44,762 bases of DNA from JAAYJR01 sp964563975. GTDB taxonomy: Bacteria > Bacteroidota > Bacteroidia > Bacteroidales > Prolixibacteraceae. The stretch lies in contig CAZLZJ010000013.1 of NCBI GenBank assembly GCA_964563975.1, positions 1 to 44,762 of the forward strand, given 5' to 3'. Position numbers and translations under genes: made by a program. Position 1 is the stretch's first letter; each line of letters opens with the position of its first letter. Shown here one piece after another: positions 23,330 through 32,273 of this stretch. The notes under the pieces are model-generated. The model saw only the letters and a program-made list of their open reading frames with translations, made no database searches and had not been told where the DNA came from.

Positions 23330-25714
23330 ATGAATTACTACCAGATATTGGTTACAATTGTATTGTGCTTTACCTTTACAACCAAAGTCTTTGGTCAGCA
23401 ACTGAAAGAAAATGAGATTGTTGTAATAAGAGGTGAGAAGTATGTCCTTCATCAGGTACGTACGGGAGAAACTATATACTCTTTAGGAAAAAAATTTAAG
23501 GTTGACAGTGTTGATATTGTAACTCATAATCCGCAAATTGCTGATGCCGGTTTAAAAATAGGAGAGATATTAAAAATACCATATAATGGTGAAGTTTCTA
23601 CAAGTAATTTGCCTGTCTATATAAAGGGCGATCCAACATATTTCGAATATTATACCATCACATCACGAAGAGAAACTCCTTATTTTATAGCTAAATCGCA
23701 TGGTGTTACCGTAGAAGAGATATTTGCATATAATCCGGAAGTTGAGAAATTCAAAATTGGTATTAAAATACGTATTCCCCGTTGGGAAAAACCTCCTGAA
23801 AAAGAGCATGCCATTGAAACCGTAACCCGAAAGGAGTCTCCTATTGAGATGATAGCCCGAAAAGAGCCCGTTGTGGAAACTACTTCAAAAAAGAGATATG
23901 AAAAGGATGCAGAAGAGATAACCGGCATAAAAGAGACAAAACAATCTTTAACAAAAGAGCCTGGGGATAGAGGTCGGGATATGGGTATGTCAAGTAGTAA
24001 ATATTTTGAGCACACTATAGTATCGGGTGAAACTCTTTGGAGCCTGTCAAGGAAGTATGGTGTAACAGAAGAGGAGCTGATTGCTCTCAATCCGTTATTA
24101 GACAAGGAATTCCCTGCGGGTATTAAAATTCTGGTACCAGCCGGGGAGTCTTCATTAATCCGTGCCGAGCCGGTACATGAGGATGCATTTGAAAAACATA
24201 TCGTAATGCCCGGAGAAACTTTATACGGACTGGCAGGGATGTACAGAGTGACAATACCGGATATCAAAAAATATAACCCGGCACTTGAAAAAAGAAATCT
24301 GATCACAGGAGAGATTGTTCTGATCCCAAAAACAGAAGAAAAGGAAGTAGTGACTTTTTCCGGTGATTCTTTGGCTGTTGATACTGTAACAGTGACCGTG
24401 CCCCGATATGATGATGATTACTATACGGTAAGGTTTTCTGATAAAATACCTGACAGATGCCTTCCTGAAACTCTTATAGAGAATCCTGATAAGGTATATA
24501 ATGTAGTATTGTTTTTACCGTTGTTTATAAGCGATAATGAAATTGTGAACAGACAATATGAAGACGGAGTGCTGTTACAGCAAGACACAGAAGATGCGGA
24601 AATGAATATTTCTCAGAATGATACACTTATTGAAGCGGATTCGACTAAAAAGTTTTATGAATTTTATAGAGACAGTGAGAATTTTATAAGGTTTTATGAA
24701 GGAGTATTACTGGCTGTTGATTCAATGCAAAGATCGGGAATGAAGATACGGCTTGACGTATTTGACACACAAATGAAACCGGATTTTATCAGAAGTCAGA
24801 TCAACAGGATTAATTTTTTAAATACAGACCTGATAATAGGTCCTGTTTACCCTCAGGTACAAAATGAAATAGCACTGCTTGCTTCTAAAAACAGAGTACC
24901 CATGGTATCGCCTCTTTCTTCGCAATCTGAAGTTCTTTCTTCGAATCCCTGCTATTACCAGGTTAATCCGGATAGAGACTTTTTGGATGTTAAAACAGCT
25001 GAATTAATTGCAGAAGAGTTTTTTAACAGTAATTTTATAGTATTTAAAACTCGCAGCGATCCGGATGGGATGATTAAAAAAGTACCTGAAATGGTCAGAG
25101 AGCGATTACTTCATAGTGGTTATTACGGACAACCTGATGGATTTAGGTTTAATATATATGATTTTCACCGGGGGGGTGGGGAAGGTTTAAGTACTGTTTT
25201 GTCGCACGATAAAGAAAATGTTATTTTTATTCCTTCTTTGGATGAAGGCCAGGTAAGTGTAGCTTTAACAAATATAAATAACTTTGCAGGTGAATATCCG
25301 ATTACTCTTATCGGCTTTAACAGATACCAGCAATTTAAAAGTATTAATATAGAGCATTTTCATAATTTAAAATTGCATTATATTGCTCCATACTGGGTCA
25401 ATTATAATGATAGATCAACCATCTCTTTTATTCAGAAGTACAGGGATTACTTTTATGCAGAACCCAACAGTTTTGGGATTCAGGGTTATGATGTCACATT
25501 ATATTTTTTAAGTGCATTGAAAAATTATGGCAAAGATTTTTCTGAATGTATCTCTTTTACGGGTACTAAGCTTATTCAGGGGGATTACAGATTTGAACAA
25601 GTTTCCAGGTTTGGCGGATATATGAATAAAGGAGTGTCGGTTATTTATCACAGACCTGATTATGAGGTTGTCAGAAAAAGAGTAATGGGACAGCAAAATA
25701 TTGCCGGTAAATAA
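23330..25714 (+). CDS. Secreted LysM protein fused to a periplasmic-binding-protein-like domain
   Basis: A 794-residue exported protein. The ATG at 23330 opens directly on the signal peptide (MNYYQILVTIVLCFTFTTKVFG) and is preferred over the in-frame TTG 15 bases earlier. Four LysM-type units follow, each ending in 'I.IP' or 'I.VP': about residues 40-85, 103-150, 225-270 and 287-333. The second unit is divergent, and a charged linker with repeated 'RKE' segments separates units two and three. From about 385 to 790 the protein resembles a type 1 periplasmic binding fold (YNVVLFLPLFIS, LIIGPVYPQVQNEIALLASKNRVPMVSPLSSQSEV). It probably binds peptidoglycan through LysM and an unknown ligand through the C-terminal fold. 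This architecture recurs in Bacteroidota, where its function is unresolved. Confidence 0.88.
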   Translation: MNYYQILVTIVLCFTFTTKVFGQQLKENEIVVIRGEKYVLHQVRTGETIYSLGKKFKVDSVDIVTHNPQIADAGLKIGEILKIPYNGEVSTSNLPVYIKGDPTYFEYYTITSRRETPYFIAKSHGVTVEEIFAYNPEVEKFKIGIKIRIPRWEKPPEKEHAIETVTRKESPIEMIARKEPVVETTSKKRYEKDAEEITGIKETKQSLTKEPGDRGRDMGMSSSKYFEHTIVSGETLWSLSRKYGVTEEELIALNPLLDKEFPAGIKILVPAGESSLIRAEPVHEDAFEKHIVMPGETLYGLAGMYRVTIPDIKKYNPALEKRNLITGEIVLIPKTEEKEVVTFSGDSLAVDTVTVTVPRYDDDYYTVRFSDKIPDRCLPETLIENPDKVYNVVLFLPLFISDNEIVNRQYEDGVLLQQDTEDAEMNISQNDTLIEADSTKKFYEFYRDSENFIRFYEGVLLAVDSMQRSGMKIRLDVFDTQMKPDFIRSQINRINFLNTDLIIGPVYPQVQNEIALLASKNRVPMVSPLSSQSEVLSSNPCYYQVNPDRDFLDVKTAELIAEEFFNSNFIVFKTRSDPDGMIKKVPEMVRERLLHSGYYGQPDGFRFNIYDFHRGGGEGLSTVLSHDKENVIFIPSLDEGQVSVALTNINNFAGEYPITLIGFNRYQQFKSINIEHFHNLKLHYIAPYWVNYNDRSTISFIQKYRDYFYAEPNSFGIQGYDVTLYFLSALKNYGKDFSECISFTGTKLIQGDYRFEQVSRFGGYMNKGVSVIYHRPDYEVVRKRVMGQQNIAGK

Positions 25715-25728
25715 AGTATTTATGTGCT

Positions 25729-27786
25729 TTACTGCATAAACCTGCTTATTAACACTTCAGCAAGAATAAACAACAAGGCAGCAGCAATACAATACTTCCA
25801 AAGCTGTTTGCCTTTATTGATTTCTTCGACAATATTGCTAAATGCCTTTTCAGTACCGCTAATTACAGATGCATTTGTCAGTCCGGCTGATTTTAATTTA
25901 TCCTTTAATTCATCAATGCCGGTATATTTTAGGTCAGACTCATTGCGGTTATAGTTGAATGCAAATGAAGTAAGGTTTTTTTCATTGTTTATCACCCGGT
26001 AGTGGCCTGCTTCATTTATCATGTTGCCGGGTTCGATACGGTTTCCTTGATTAGTTATTGTAATACCCGGAATAAATCTGTTGCCTGTCTCTTTATTTTC
26101 AATTTCAACAGGTGTACCAATATCAATATTTATACTCTTAGGCAGTAAAACAGTAATATCTTTTCCTATTGTGAATGATGTTTTTTGGTCCGGAATACTG
26201 TTTAAAACAATATTGTAAATTGCCGGAACGAATATTATGTTACGTGCAAATATTTCATTTGATTTTGTCAGGGGGAATGCAAAAATCCATACTTTCCCTT
26301 TATCAAACGGACTTACCGACATTGCTTTATCTCCATTTTGGAACCATAAAAGATTTTGTTCCCGGGTAAGCGATTTACTTTCAAATTTATAGTGGCGGTC
26401 TATTTCCGGCATTGCAGGGTCTTCTTTTTTTTCCTGAAAAACATTTTGAAAAAAACGATGCTCATAGTCTATGCCCGAAATAGCTTGTCTGACCGAGTCA
26501 ATACCGGTTATGCCTGCAGCCCCGAATTTTGAGAGAAATTGATCGTTGCCGCTTCTATTGTCCGGATTAGGGAAAAATACTACCGAAGTTCCGTTTGATA
26601 CCGCCTCGGAAAGTTCGTTCAGCAAACCGGTTGAAAAGTTATCTATTCCTGTCAGAAATATAGCATTATATTCAGGTAGTTTGCTGATTTGCAGATTTTG
26701 CAAATTCATCGCCTCAAATGTGATATATTCATCATCTTCAAAAAGCGCCCGTAAATAGTTTAAGCCTTCAAGCGAGTATTTTTTATCGCTATAAATAATC
26801 AGAGTCTTTAATTTAGGTTCGACAAAATAACTGAAGTACCATGTGTTATCATGAGTAAACGGATAGTCAGTAATCTCTATTTTACCAAGTTGTATTCCCC
26901 CTGTTATATTGGTGTATTTTAAATTTGTAATAACTTCCCCGTTAGCATTTATTGAAAAATTAGTTATTGATTTGAGAGAATCGTTTAAAAAGAGTCTTAT
27001 TGGCAAATTACTGTAATTTTCTTCAGAAATATTTTTTATTCTGACGAAAATATTCTCTTGTTGATTTAATCCATGAGCCGGGACTTCCATCCAGCAAGTA
27101 TCGATATAAAGGTTTTTTACTCCGGCTGGAGAAAGAGGGATGAAATAACTAACTCTTTTATCATTGGTAAAATTGTGAATGTCGGTAATGTTTTTTTGAA
27201 AATCTGAAATATAAAAGAGTGTTCCTGCGTTATCACTCCCTGCCATTTTAGATTCAGAATTAAAACGATTATTTATTGATGATAAGGGAACCGTAGATGA
27301 TGATATTTTGATAGTTAATAACTCTTTTATTAGTTGGCTTCTATGTAAAGGAAGTTGGTGCCGGGGGTGCAAGTCGTTTGTATAGAGCTTGAAATTGGTC
27401 CCGGGATGATAAGAACCGGCAATTTCAATTGCAAGTTCTACTGCTTCATCAAGAAGTCTGCCTTTTTCAGACCGGGCATTCATGCTGAATGAATTATCAA
27501 TATAGAGGGCAACGGTTTCTTCCTGATGGTCGGCCACGTCTGCATCGGTTGATATGTAAGGGCGGGCAAATGCAAATACCAGAAAGACAATAGTAAGTAT
27601 TCTGGCTAAAAGTATTAATAGTTGTTTAAGTTCATTTTTTCTTTTAGTTTGTTTTTTTATATTTTTTAAGAAGTCCACATTGCTGAAATATACAGTCTTA
27701 TATCGTCTGAAATTAAAAAAATGTATAAGTATCGGTATTGCAATTGAAAAAAGCGCAAATAAAAATGAAGGGTATTGAAAATTCAT
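25729..27786 (-). CDS. BatA-like membrane protein with double-TM N-terminus and VWA-like domain
   Basis: A 685-residue inner-membrane protein. The start at 27786 (MNFQYPSFLFALFSIAIPI) is chosen over the longer frame, which would overlap the divergent gene and add an atypical leader. The first two helices (about residues 5-25 and 55-78), with the linking YKTVYFSNVDFLKNI, are the N-terminal domain of aerotolerance/BatA proteins. A VWA-like domain follows with MIDAS-type DNSFSM. The middle resembles a glutamine-amidotransferase-like beta fold (EYNAIFLTGID), and a last helix (AAALLFILAEVLI) sits near the end. Proteins of this type occur in Bacteroidota next to MoxR or gliding-type genes, but no such partner lies here. 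Its role is unproven, perhaps in envelope assembly. It is convergent with the LysM gene, 14 bases apart. Confidence 0.88.
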   Translation of the reverse strand: MNFQYPSFLFALFSIAIPILIHFFNFRRYKTVYFSNVDFLKNIKKQTKRKNELKQLLILLARILTIVFLVFAFARPYISTDADVADHQEETVALYIDNSFSMNARSEKGRLLDEAVELAIEIAGSYHPGTNFKLYTNDLHPRHQLPLHRSQLIKELLTIKISSSTVPLSSINNRFNSESKMAGSDNAGTLFYISDFQKNITDIHNFTNDKRVSYFIPLSPAGVKNLYIDTCWMEVPAHGLNQQENIFVRIKNISEENYSNLPIRLFLNDSLKSITNFSINANGEVITNLKYTNITGGIQLGKIEITDYPFTHDNTWYFSYFVEPKLKTLIIYSDKKYSLEGLNYLRALFEDDEYITFEAMNLQNLQISKLPEYNAIFLTGIDNFSTGLLNELSEAVSNGTSVVFFPNPDNRSGNDQFLSKFGAAGITGIDSVRQAISGIDYEHRFFQNVFQEKKEDPAMPEIDRHYKFESKSLTREQNLLWFQNGDKAMSVSPFDKGKVWIFAFPLTKSNEIFARNIIFVPAIYNIVLNSIPDQKTSFTIGKDITVLLPKSINIDIGTPVEIENKETGNRFIPGITITNQGNRIEPGNMINEAGHYRVINNEKNLTSFAFNYNRNESDLKYTGIDELKDKLKSAGLTNASVISGTEKAFSNIVEEINKGKQLWKYCIAAALLFILAEVLISRFMQ

Positions 27787-27863
27787 GTCTGCAAAGAGTA
27801 TATATTCGTTTACATCTATAAATAAACAAAATGATTTATTATTTTCGGTAAAATTACTTAAAA

Positions 27864-30728
27864 ATGGATCGTTTCCTTTCCAACTGTGCACAATATATTT
27901 ACAATAAGCATTTTTTTGAGCTGCATAAGATATGTCTGGTTTTTCCCAATCGCCGTGCAGGTGTATTTTTCAGCTCCTATCTGCAGAAACATATTTCCGA
28001 AGCAGCTATTTCACCATATGTGACACAGGTCAACCGGTTAATGTCAGGTTATTCAGATATTTCTACCGGAGAGCAGTTAAATATGATCTCTATTTTATAT
28101 AAAATATTTAAAAAACATACCGGCTCCTGCGAAAGCTTTGATGATTTTTACTTTTGGGGTGAGGTGTTGCTTTCAGATTTTAACGATATTGATAATTACC
28201 TTGTTGATGCCCGCGACCTTTATAGAAATATTGCAGGATTGAAAGATATAGAGTCACATTTTTTTTATCTTACTAAGGAGCAGAAAGATGCAATAGAACA
28301 TTTTTGGAACAGTCTTGAAAAAGTTGAAAAAAAGAGAAGTCGTGATCATTTTATATCAATTTGGGAAAAACTCTATCCAATATATATAGATTTCAAGAAA
28401 GAGCTGGAAGTTAAAGGTTTTGGTTATACAGGAATGATCTATCGCAAGGTAGTTGAAAAACTGAAAACAGACCGGTTACAGTTGGAGTTCGATAAATATT
28501 ATATTATAGGACTTAATGCCCTTAACAGATGCGAAGAGGAGTTTTTCAGCTATTTAAAAAAAGAAAAGAAAGTAGAATTTTTATGGGATTACAATCATTA
28601 TTATCTTAATGATCACGTCAATAAGGCCGGTTTGTTTATACGAAGGAATCTTGATTCTTTTCCTCCTCCGCCTGACTTTTATTTTGATCCCGGCTCTTTT
28701 GGAATTGATAAAAAAATTAAAATAATCTCTTCTTCTTCAAATTATGGGCAGACACAAGAAGTTCCACGGTTTTTGGAAGAAACAGGGCAGGAAGGCAATA
28801 GCCGGTTTGACGGCACAGCAATTGTTCTGGCCGACGAATCATTGCTTTTGCCGGCATTAAGTGCAATTCCGGCCGCAGCCGGTGACGTGAATATAACTAT
28901 GGGATATCCGGTATCCGGCTCTGTAATATACAGCTTTATTAACCTTCTTGCCGATTTAATCAGGAATTGTAAGACTACCCCGGAAAAAAAGGCGGTTGCC
29001 TATCATCGTTTTGTTACAGATATTTTGCGTCATCAAATTTTAGCAAATGTTGAAAGTGAAAAGGTTAACTTTTTTCTTCAGGATATAATAAAGAATAACA
29101 GATTAAATATTTTATTGCAGGAAATAAATTTTTCACCGCTACACAAATTTATCTTTTCAGTACCTCATAAAGTAACTGATTATTGCAGATATTTTTTAGA
29201 TATTCTGGCAGAGCTGTATAAGATAGCAGAAGGTGCAAAGCAAGGTAACAAACTATTGCGGGAACTGATATTCAGAGTTTATGAGTCGGTCGAAAAACTT
29301 CAGGGAGTGATTTATAACTCTGTGACGGAAGGGGAGATAGAGATCAGCAGTGCTGTGTTTTTCAGGTTATTCAGGCAGTATCTGGGGAAATGTATTGTCC
29401 CCTACGAAGGCGAGCCTTTAAGCGGGATCCAGATTATGGGTATTCTTGAAACACGCTGCCTTGATTTCAGGAATGTTATAATACTTGGATTTAATGAAGG
29501 TAAATGGCCGCGTACATCTTTTACTTCGTCATTTATTCCTTATAATATAAAACGGGGTTTTGGATTGCCCGGGCAAGATGACAGGGATGCCATGTATGCA
29601 TACTACTTTTATCGGCTTATTCAAAGAGCTGAAAATATAACAGCAGTGTACACTACCGCTAAAGAGGATTTGGGAGCAGGCGAACAAAGCAGATACGGAT
29701 ATCAGCTATTGTATGATCTGCAGCTTGATGTAAAAAAAGGTAATATAGCTTTCCCTTTTTTAAATGATCCTCCCGAGCCTATCAGAGTTAAAAATAGTTC
29801 TGATTTTATAAAATTTTTATTAAAGCGAAATTCAATTAACAATCCTCTTTCACCAACGGCAATAAACAGCTATCTGAAGTGCAGTCTTAAGTTTTATTTC
29901 AGATATATATTGCAATTGCCGGAGCCTGAGGAGGTAAAAGATGAAATTGACAGTCTGCTTTTTGGTAATATTTTTCATGAATCGGCAGAAAAGCTTTACC
30001 GGCCCTTTGTTGGGAAATGGGTAAGGAAAAGTGATCTTGAAAGCCTGAAAAAAAATAAAGAGCTTATAAAAAATATTATCAATAAAGCTATTTTGAAATA
30101 TTATCATAAGCAGGAAAGTGACAGGCAAAAAGAATTCCAGCCGGAAGGTAAAACAATACTTATATTTGAAAATGTAAAGACTTTTCTGAATAGAGTAGTG
30201 GAACTGGATATGCAATATGTTCCCTTTAAGATTATTTCTCTGGAAGAGGGATATTGCAGTTCAATTAATATCTGTTTAGAAAATAGGGAACAGATAATTT
30301 ATCTTGGAGGAAAAATTGACAGGGTTGACTCTGTTAATGATACTTTAAGAGTTATTGACTACAAAACAGGAAATGTGGATAGTTTCTCATTCAATGAGGT
30401 GAGTGAACTGTTTAATAGTAAAAACAAGCTTAAAAAAGAGCTGCTTCAAGCACTGTTATATTGCTTTTTTTTAAAAGAAAAAGCCGGATATGCAGAGAGT
30501 TTTCAACCTGTTATTTACAGTTTAAAAAGATTTTTTGACAATAAGTTTGCACCTGAGATAAAATATCAAAAACAAGAGGTCTGCTATCAGGAGATTGAAA
30601 GTGAGTTTACCGGTCATTTAAAAGTTTTTTTGGAAGGGCTTTTTTCTACAGAGGCCATATTTGATCAAACCACTGATTATGATTTTTGTAAGTACTGTCC
30701 TTACCGCAAAATATGTCAGAGATTTTAA
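27864..30728 (+). CDS. AddB-like PD-(D/E)XK exonuclease with Fe-S cluster
   Basis: A 954-residue protein resembling the AddB subunit of AddAB/RexAB helicase-nucleases, which process double-strand breaks for RecA. The N-terminal half is a degenerate helicase-like fold (LVFPNRRAGVFFSSYLQKH, EVLLSDFNDID, AIVLADESLLLPAL, RCLDFRNVIILGFNEGKWPR). The C-terminal nuclease begins at about 655 (LSPTAINSYLKCSLKFYFRYIL, LFGNIFHESAE) and has the catalytic GGKIDRVD and VIDYKTGN, then QALLYCFFL. The Cys in SYLKC and three in CKYCPYRKIC are placed to hold a [4Fe-4S] cluster, as in AddB. The expected AddA helicase partner is not in this window. The gene is divergent from the BatA-like gene, 77 bases away. Confidence 0.9.
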   Translation: MDRFLSNCAQYIYNKHFFELHKICLVFPNRRAGVFFSSYLQKHISEAAISPYVTQVNRLMSGYSDISTGEQLNMISILYKIFKKHTGSCESFDDFYFWGEVLLSDFNDIDNYLVDARDLYRNIAGLKDIESHFFYLTKEQKDAIEHFWNSLEKVEKKRSRDHFISIWEKLYPIYIDFKKELEVKGFGYTGMIYRKVVEKLKTDRLQLEFDKYYIIGLNALNRCEEEFFSYLKKEKKVEFLWDYNHYYLNDHVNKAGLFIRRNLDSFPPPPDFYFDPGSFGIDKKIKIISSSSNYGQTQEVPRFLEETGQEGNSRFDGTAIVLADESLLLPALSAIPAAAGDVNITMGYPVSGSVIYSFINLLADLIRNCKTTPEKKAVAYHRFVTDILRHQILANVESEKVNFFLQDIIKNNRLNILLQEINFSPLHKFIFSVPHKVTDYCRYFLDILAELYKIAEGAKQGNKLLRELIFRVYESVEKLQGVIYNSVTEGEIEISSAVFFRLFRQYLGKCIVPYEGEPLSGIQIMGILETRCLDFRNVIILGFNEGKWPRTSFTSSFIPYNIKRGFGLPGQDDRDAMYAYYFYRLIQRAENITAVYTTAKEDLGAGEQSRYGYQLLYDLQLDVKKGNIAFPFLNDPPEPIRVKNSSDFIKFLLKRNSINNPLSPTAINSYLKCSLKFYFRYILQLPEPEEVKDEIDSLLFGNIFHESAEKLYRPFVGKWVRKSDLESLKKNKELIKNIINKAILKYYHKQESDRQKEFQPEGKTILIFENVKTFLNRVVELDMQYVPFKIISLEEGYCSSINICLENREQIIYLGGKIDRVDSVNDTLRVIDYKTGNVDSFSFNEVSELFNSKNKLKKELLQALLYCFFLKEKAGYAESFQPVIYSLKRFFDNKFAPEIKYQKQEVCYQEIESEFTGHLKVFLEGLFSTEAIFDQTTDYDFCKYCPYRKICQRF

Positions 30729-30742
30729 ATAGTTAAAGAGAT

Positions 30743-31438
30743 TTAAATCTTTGTATTGAGATATTTTTGATAAAGATCGGGTCTTAATTTTTTTGTCCTT
30801 TCAACTGCTTGACGATACTTCCATTCATCAATTAAATTGTCGTTTCCGCTAAGTAATATTTCGGGGACTTTCATCCCTTTATAGTCAGACGGCCTGGTAT
30901 ATACCGGCGGACTGAGCAGATTATCCTGAAAGGAATCAGAAAGAGCTGAGGTTTCATCAGATATTACACCGGGCAAGAGCCTGACAATACTGTCTGTAAT
31001 AACTGCAGCAGCCAGCTCTCCTCCTGTTAAAACGTAATCACCAATAGAAATCTCTTTTGTAATGAAATGATCCCTGACTCTTTGGTCAACCCCTTTATAG
31101 TGCCCGCACAGAATAATAATATTGTTTTTCATAGATAAATTATTAGCCTCTTTTTGATCAAATATTTGTCCGTCGGGTGCCGTGAATATTATTTCATCAT
31201 ACTCCCTTTCTTCTTTGAGTATATTGATTGCTTTTTCTATTGGCTGTACAGACATGACCATTCCCGGCCCCTTACTATAAGAATAATCATCAACTCTCCG
31301 GTGTTTATCTTCAGAATAGTCCCGTAAATTGTGAATGAATATCTCTACAAGTTTTTTATTACGGGCTCTTTTTATTATTGAATGATCAAACGGGCTACTC
31401 AATATCTCAGGTAAAACAGTTATAATGTCAATTCTCAT
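30743..31438 (-). CDS. trmD: tRNA (guanine37-N1)-methyltransferase
   Basis: Methylates G37 at N1 next to the anticodon of several tRNAs, preventing +1 frameshifting. The 231-residue SPOUT enzyme has the trefoil-knot segments ILCGHYKGVDQRV and SIGDYVLTGGELAA, in the order typical of TrmD, and a C-terminal helical domain with LLSPPVYTRPSDY, then PEILLSGN and RRTKKLRPDL-like residues (VERTKKLRPDL). In many bacteria trmD lies in a ribosomal operon with rpsP and rplS; here it stands alone, convergent with the AddB-like gene and followed upstream by a 240-base AT-rich gap. Confidence 0.97.
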   Translation of the reverse strand: MRIDIITVLPEILSSPFDHSIIKRARNKKLVEIFIHNLRDYSEDKHRRVDDYSYSKGPGMVMSVQPIEKAINILKEEREYDEIIFTAPDGQIFDQKEANNLSMKNNIIILCGHYKGVDQRVRDHFITKEISIGDYVLTGGELAAAVITDSIVRLLPGVISDETSALSDSFQDNLLSPPVYTRPSDYKGMKVPEILLSGNDNLIDEWKYRQAVERTKKLRPDLYQKYLNTKI

Positions 31439-31667
31439 ATAAGATCATTTTTTCGTGAAACATCCATTTATCTAAATTTTTATCTAATTGTATAATATGA
31501 CATATATTCATGCGTTAAGTGCAAGTTTATGACAAAGTGGCCTAAATATATGGTTTTTTCTTTTATAATTACAAATTTAAGCTATTGGAACATGAATTGA
31601 TAGTTTAGCAATGAAAATATATTATAACAAAAATTGATAGTTATTAAAAATTGAAAAAATAAATAAT

Positions 31668-31673
31668 AGGAGG
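31668..31673 (+). promoter_or_regulatory. Strong Shine-Dalgarno site of the Hsp20 gene
   Basis: A complete AGGAGG sits 7 bases before the hsp20 ATG. Almost no other gene in the window has one, which fits Bacteroidota, where the anti-Shine-Dalgarno of 16S rRNA is usually masked on the ribosome. Confidence 0.8.
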
Positions 31674-31680
31674 AAATAAA

Positions 31681-32133
31681 ATGAATTTAGTTAGATTTTA
31701 CAATCCGCAGAGCAGTGTTACAAGGAATCTTGTCGATGAATTAATGAATAGCTTTATAACCGGCGATTATGACGGAAGTCATACAGAAGATTGCAGATGC
31801 AAGCCTGCCACAAATATTTATGAAGGTGAAAAAGAGTTCAAATTGGAGCTTCTGTTGCCCGGGTTTAATAAAGAAGATGTACAGCTAAATATTCATGAAA
31901 ATCTTTTAACTGTTAAAGTTGATCTGAAAGAGGAGAATGAGAGTGACAAGAATGGATATGTTTACCGTCGGCGCCAGTTTGGAAAATTTAATTTTGAAAA
32001 AAATTTCAGAGTTCCCAAAACTGTTGCAACCGATAAAATTGCTGCACACTTAAGCAATGGAGTTCTTGAACTGACACTGCCTAAAAAAGAGGAAGCAATT
32101 GAAAAATCTCCGGTTGAGATAAAGATTAAGTGA
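31681..32133 (+). CDS. Hsp20/alpha-crystallin family small heat shock protein
   Basis: A 150-residue ATP-independent holdase that binds unfolding proteins. The alpha-crystallin domain covers about residues 40-135 (ATNIYEGEKEFKLELLLPGF, ENLLTVKVDLKEE, RRRQFGKFNFEKNFRVPKTV) and ends with the conserved GVLELTLPK. The C-terminal anchor VEIKIK contains an I-x-I-like motif used for oligomer assembly. It is a single-gene unit: AT-rich leader, a strong AGGAGG site, and a terminator 28 bases after the stop. No CIRCE element is visible upstream. The N-terminus has the short MNLVRFYNP start seen in Bacteroidota homologues. Confidence 0.95.
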   Translation: MNLVRFYNPQSSVTRNLVDELMNSFITGDYDGSHTEDCRCKPATNIYEGEKEFKLELLLPGFNKEDVQLNIHENLLTVKVDLKEENESDKNGYVYRRRQFGKFNFEKNFRVPKTVATDKIAAHLSNGVLELTLPKKEEAIEKSPVEIKIK

Positions 32134-32155
32134 TTTGAGGAGAAGTATTTTGTTA

Positions 32156-32186
32156 AAAAGGCCCGGTTAAAAACCGGGCTTTTTTA
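32156..32186 (+). terminator. Rho-independent terminator of the Hsp20 gene
   Basis: GCCCGGTT (32161-32168) and AACCGGGC (32172-32179) form a perfect 8-bp stem with an AAA loop, preceded by A's and followed by six T's. Confidence 0.95.
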
Positions 32187-32273
32187 TTTTACATATTAGA
32201 GTAAAATATTATTTTTACCACAAAGCATAAAAATATCGTACAAAATATAACAAATCAATAAAAAATATAAAAA

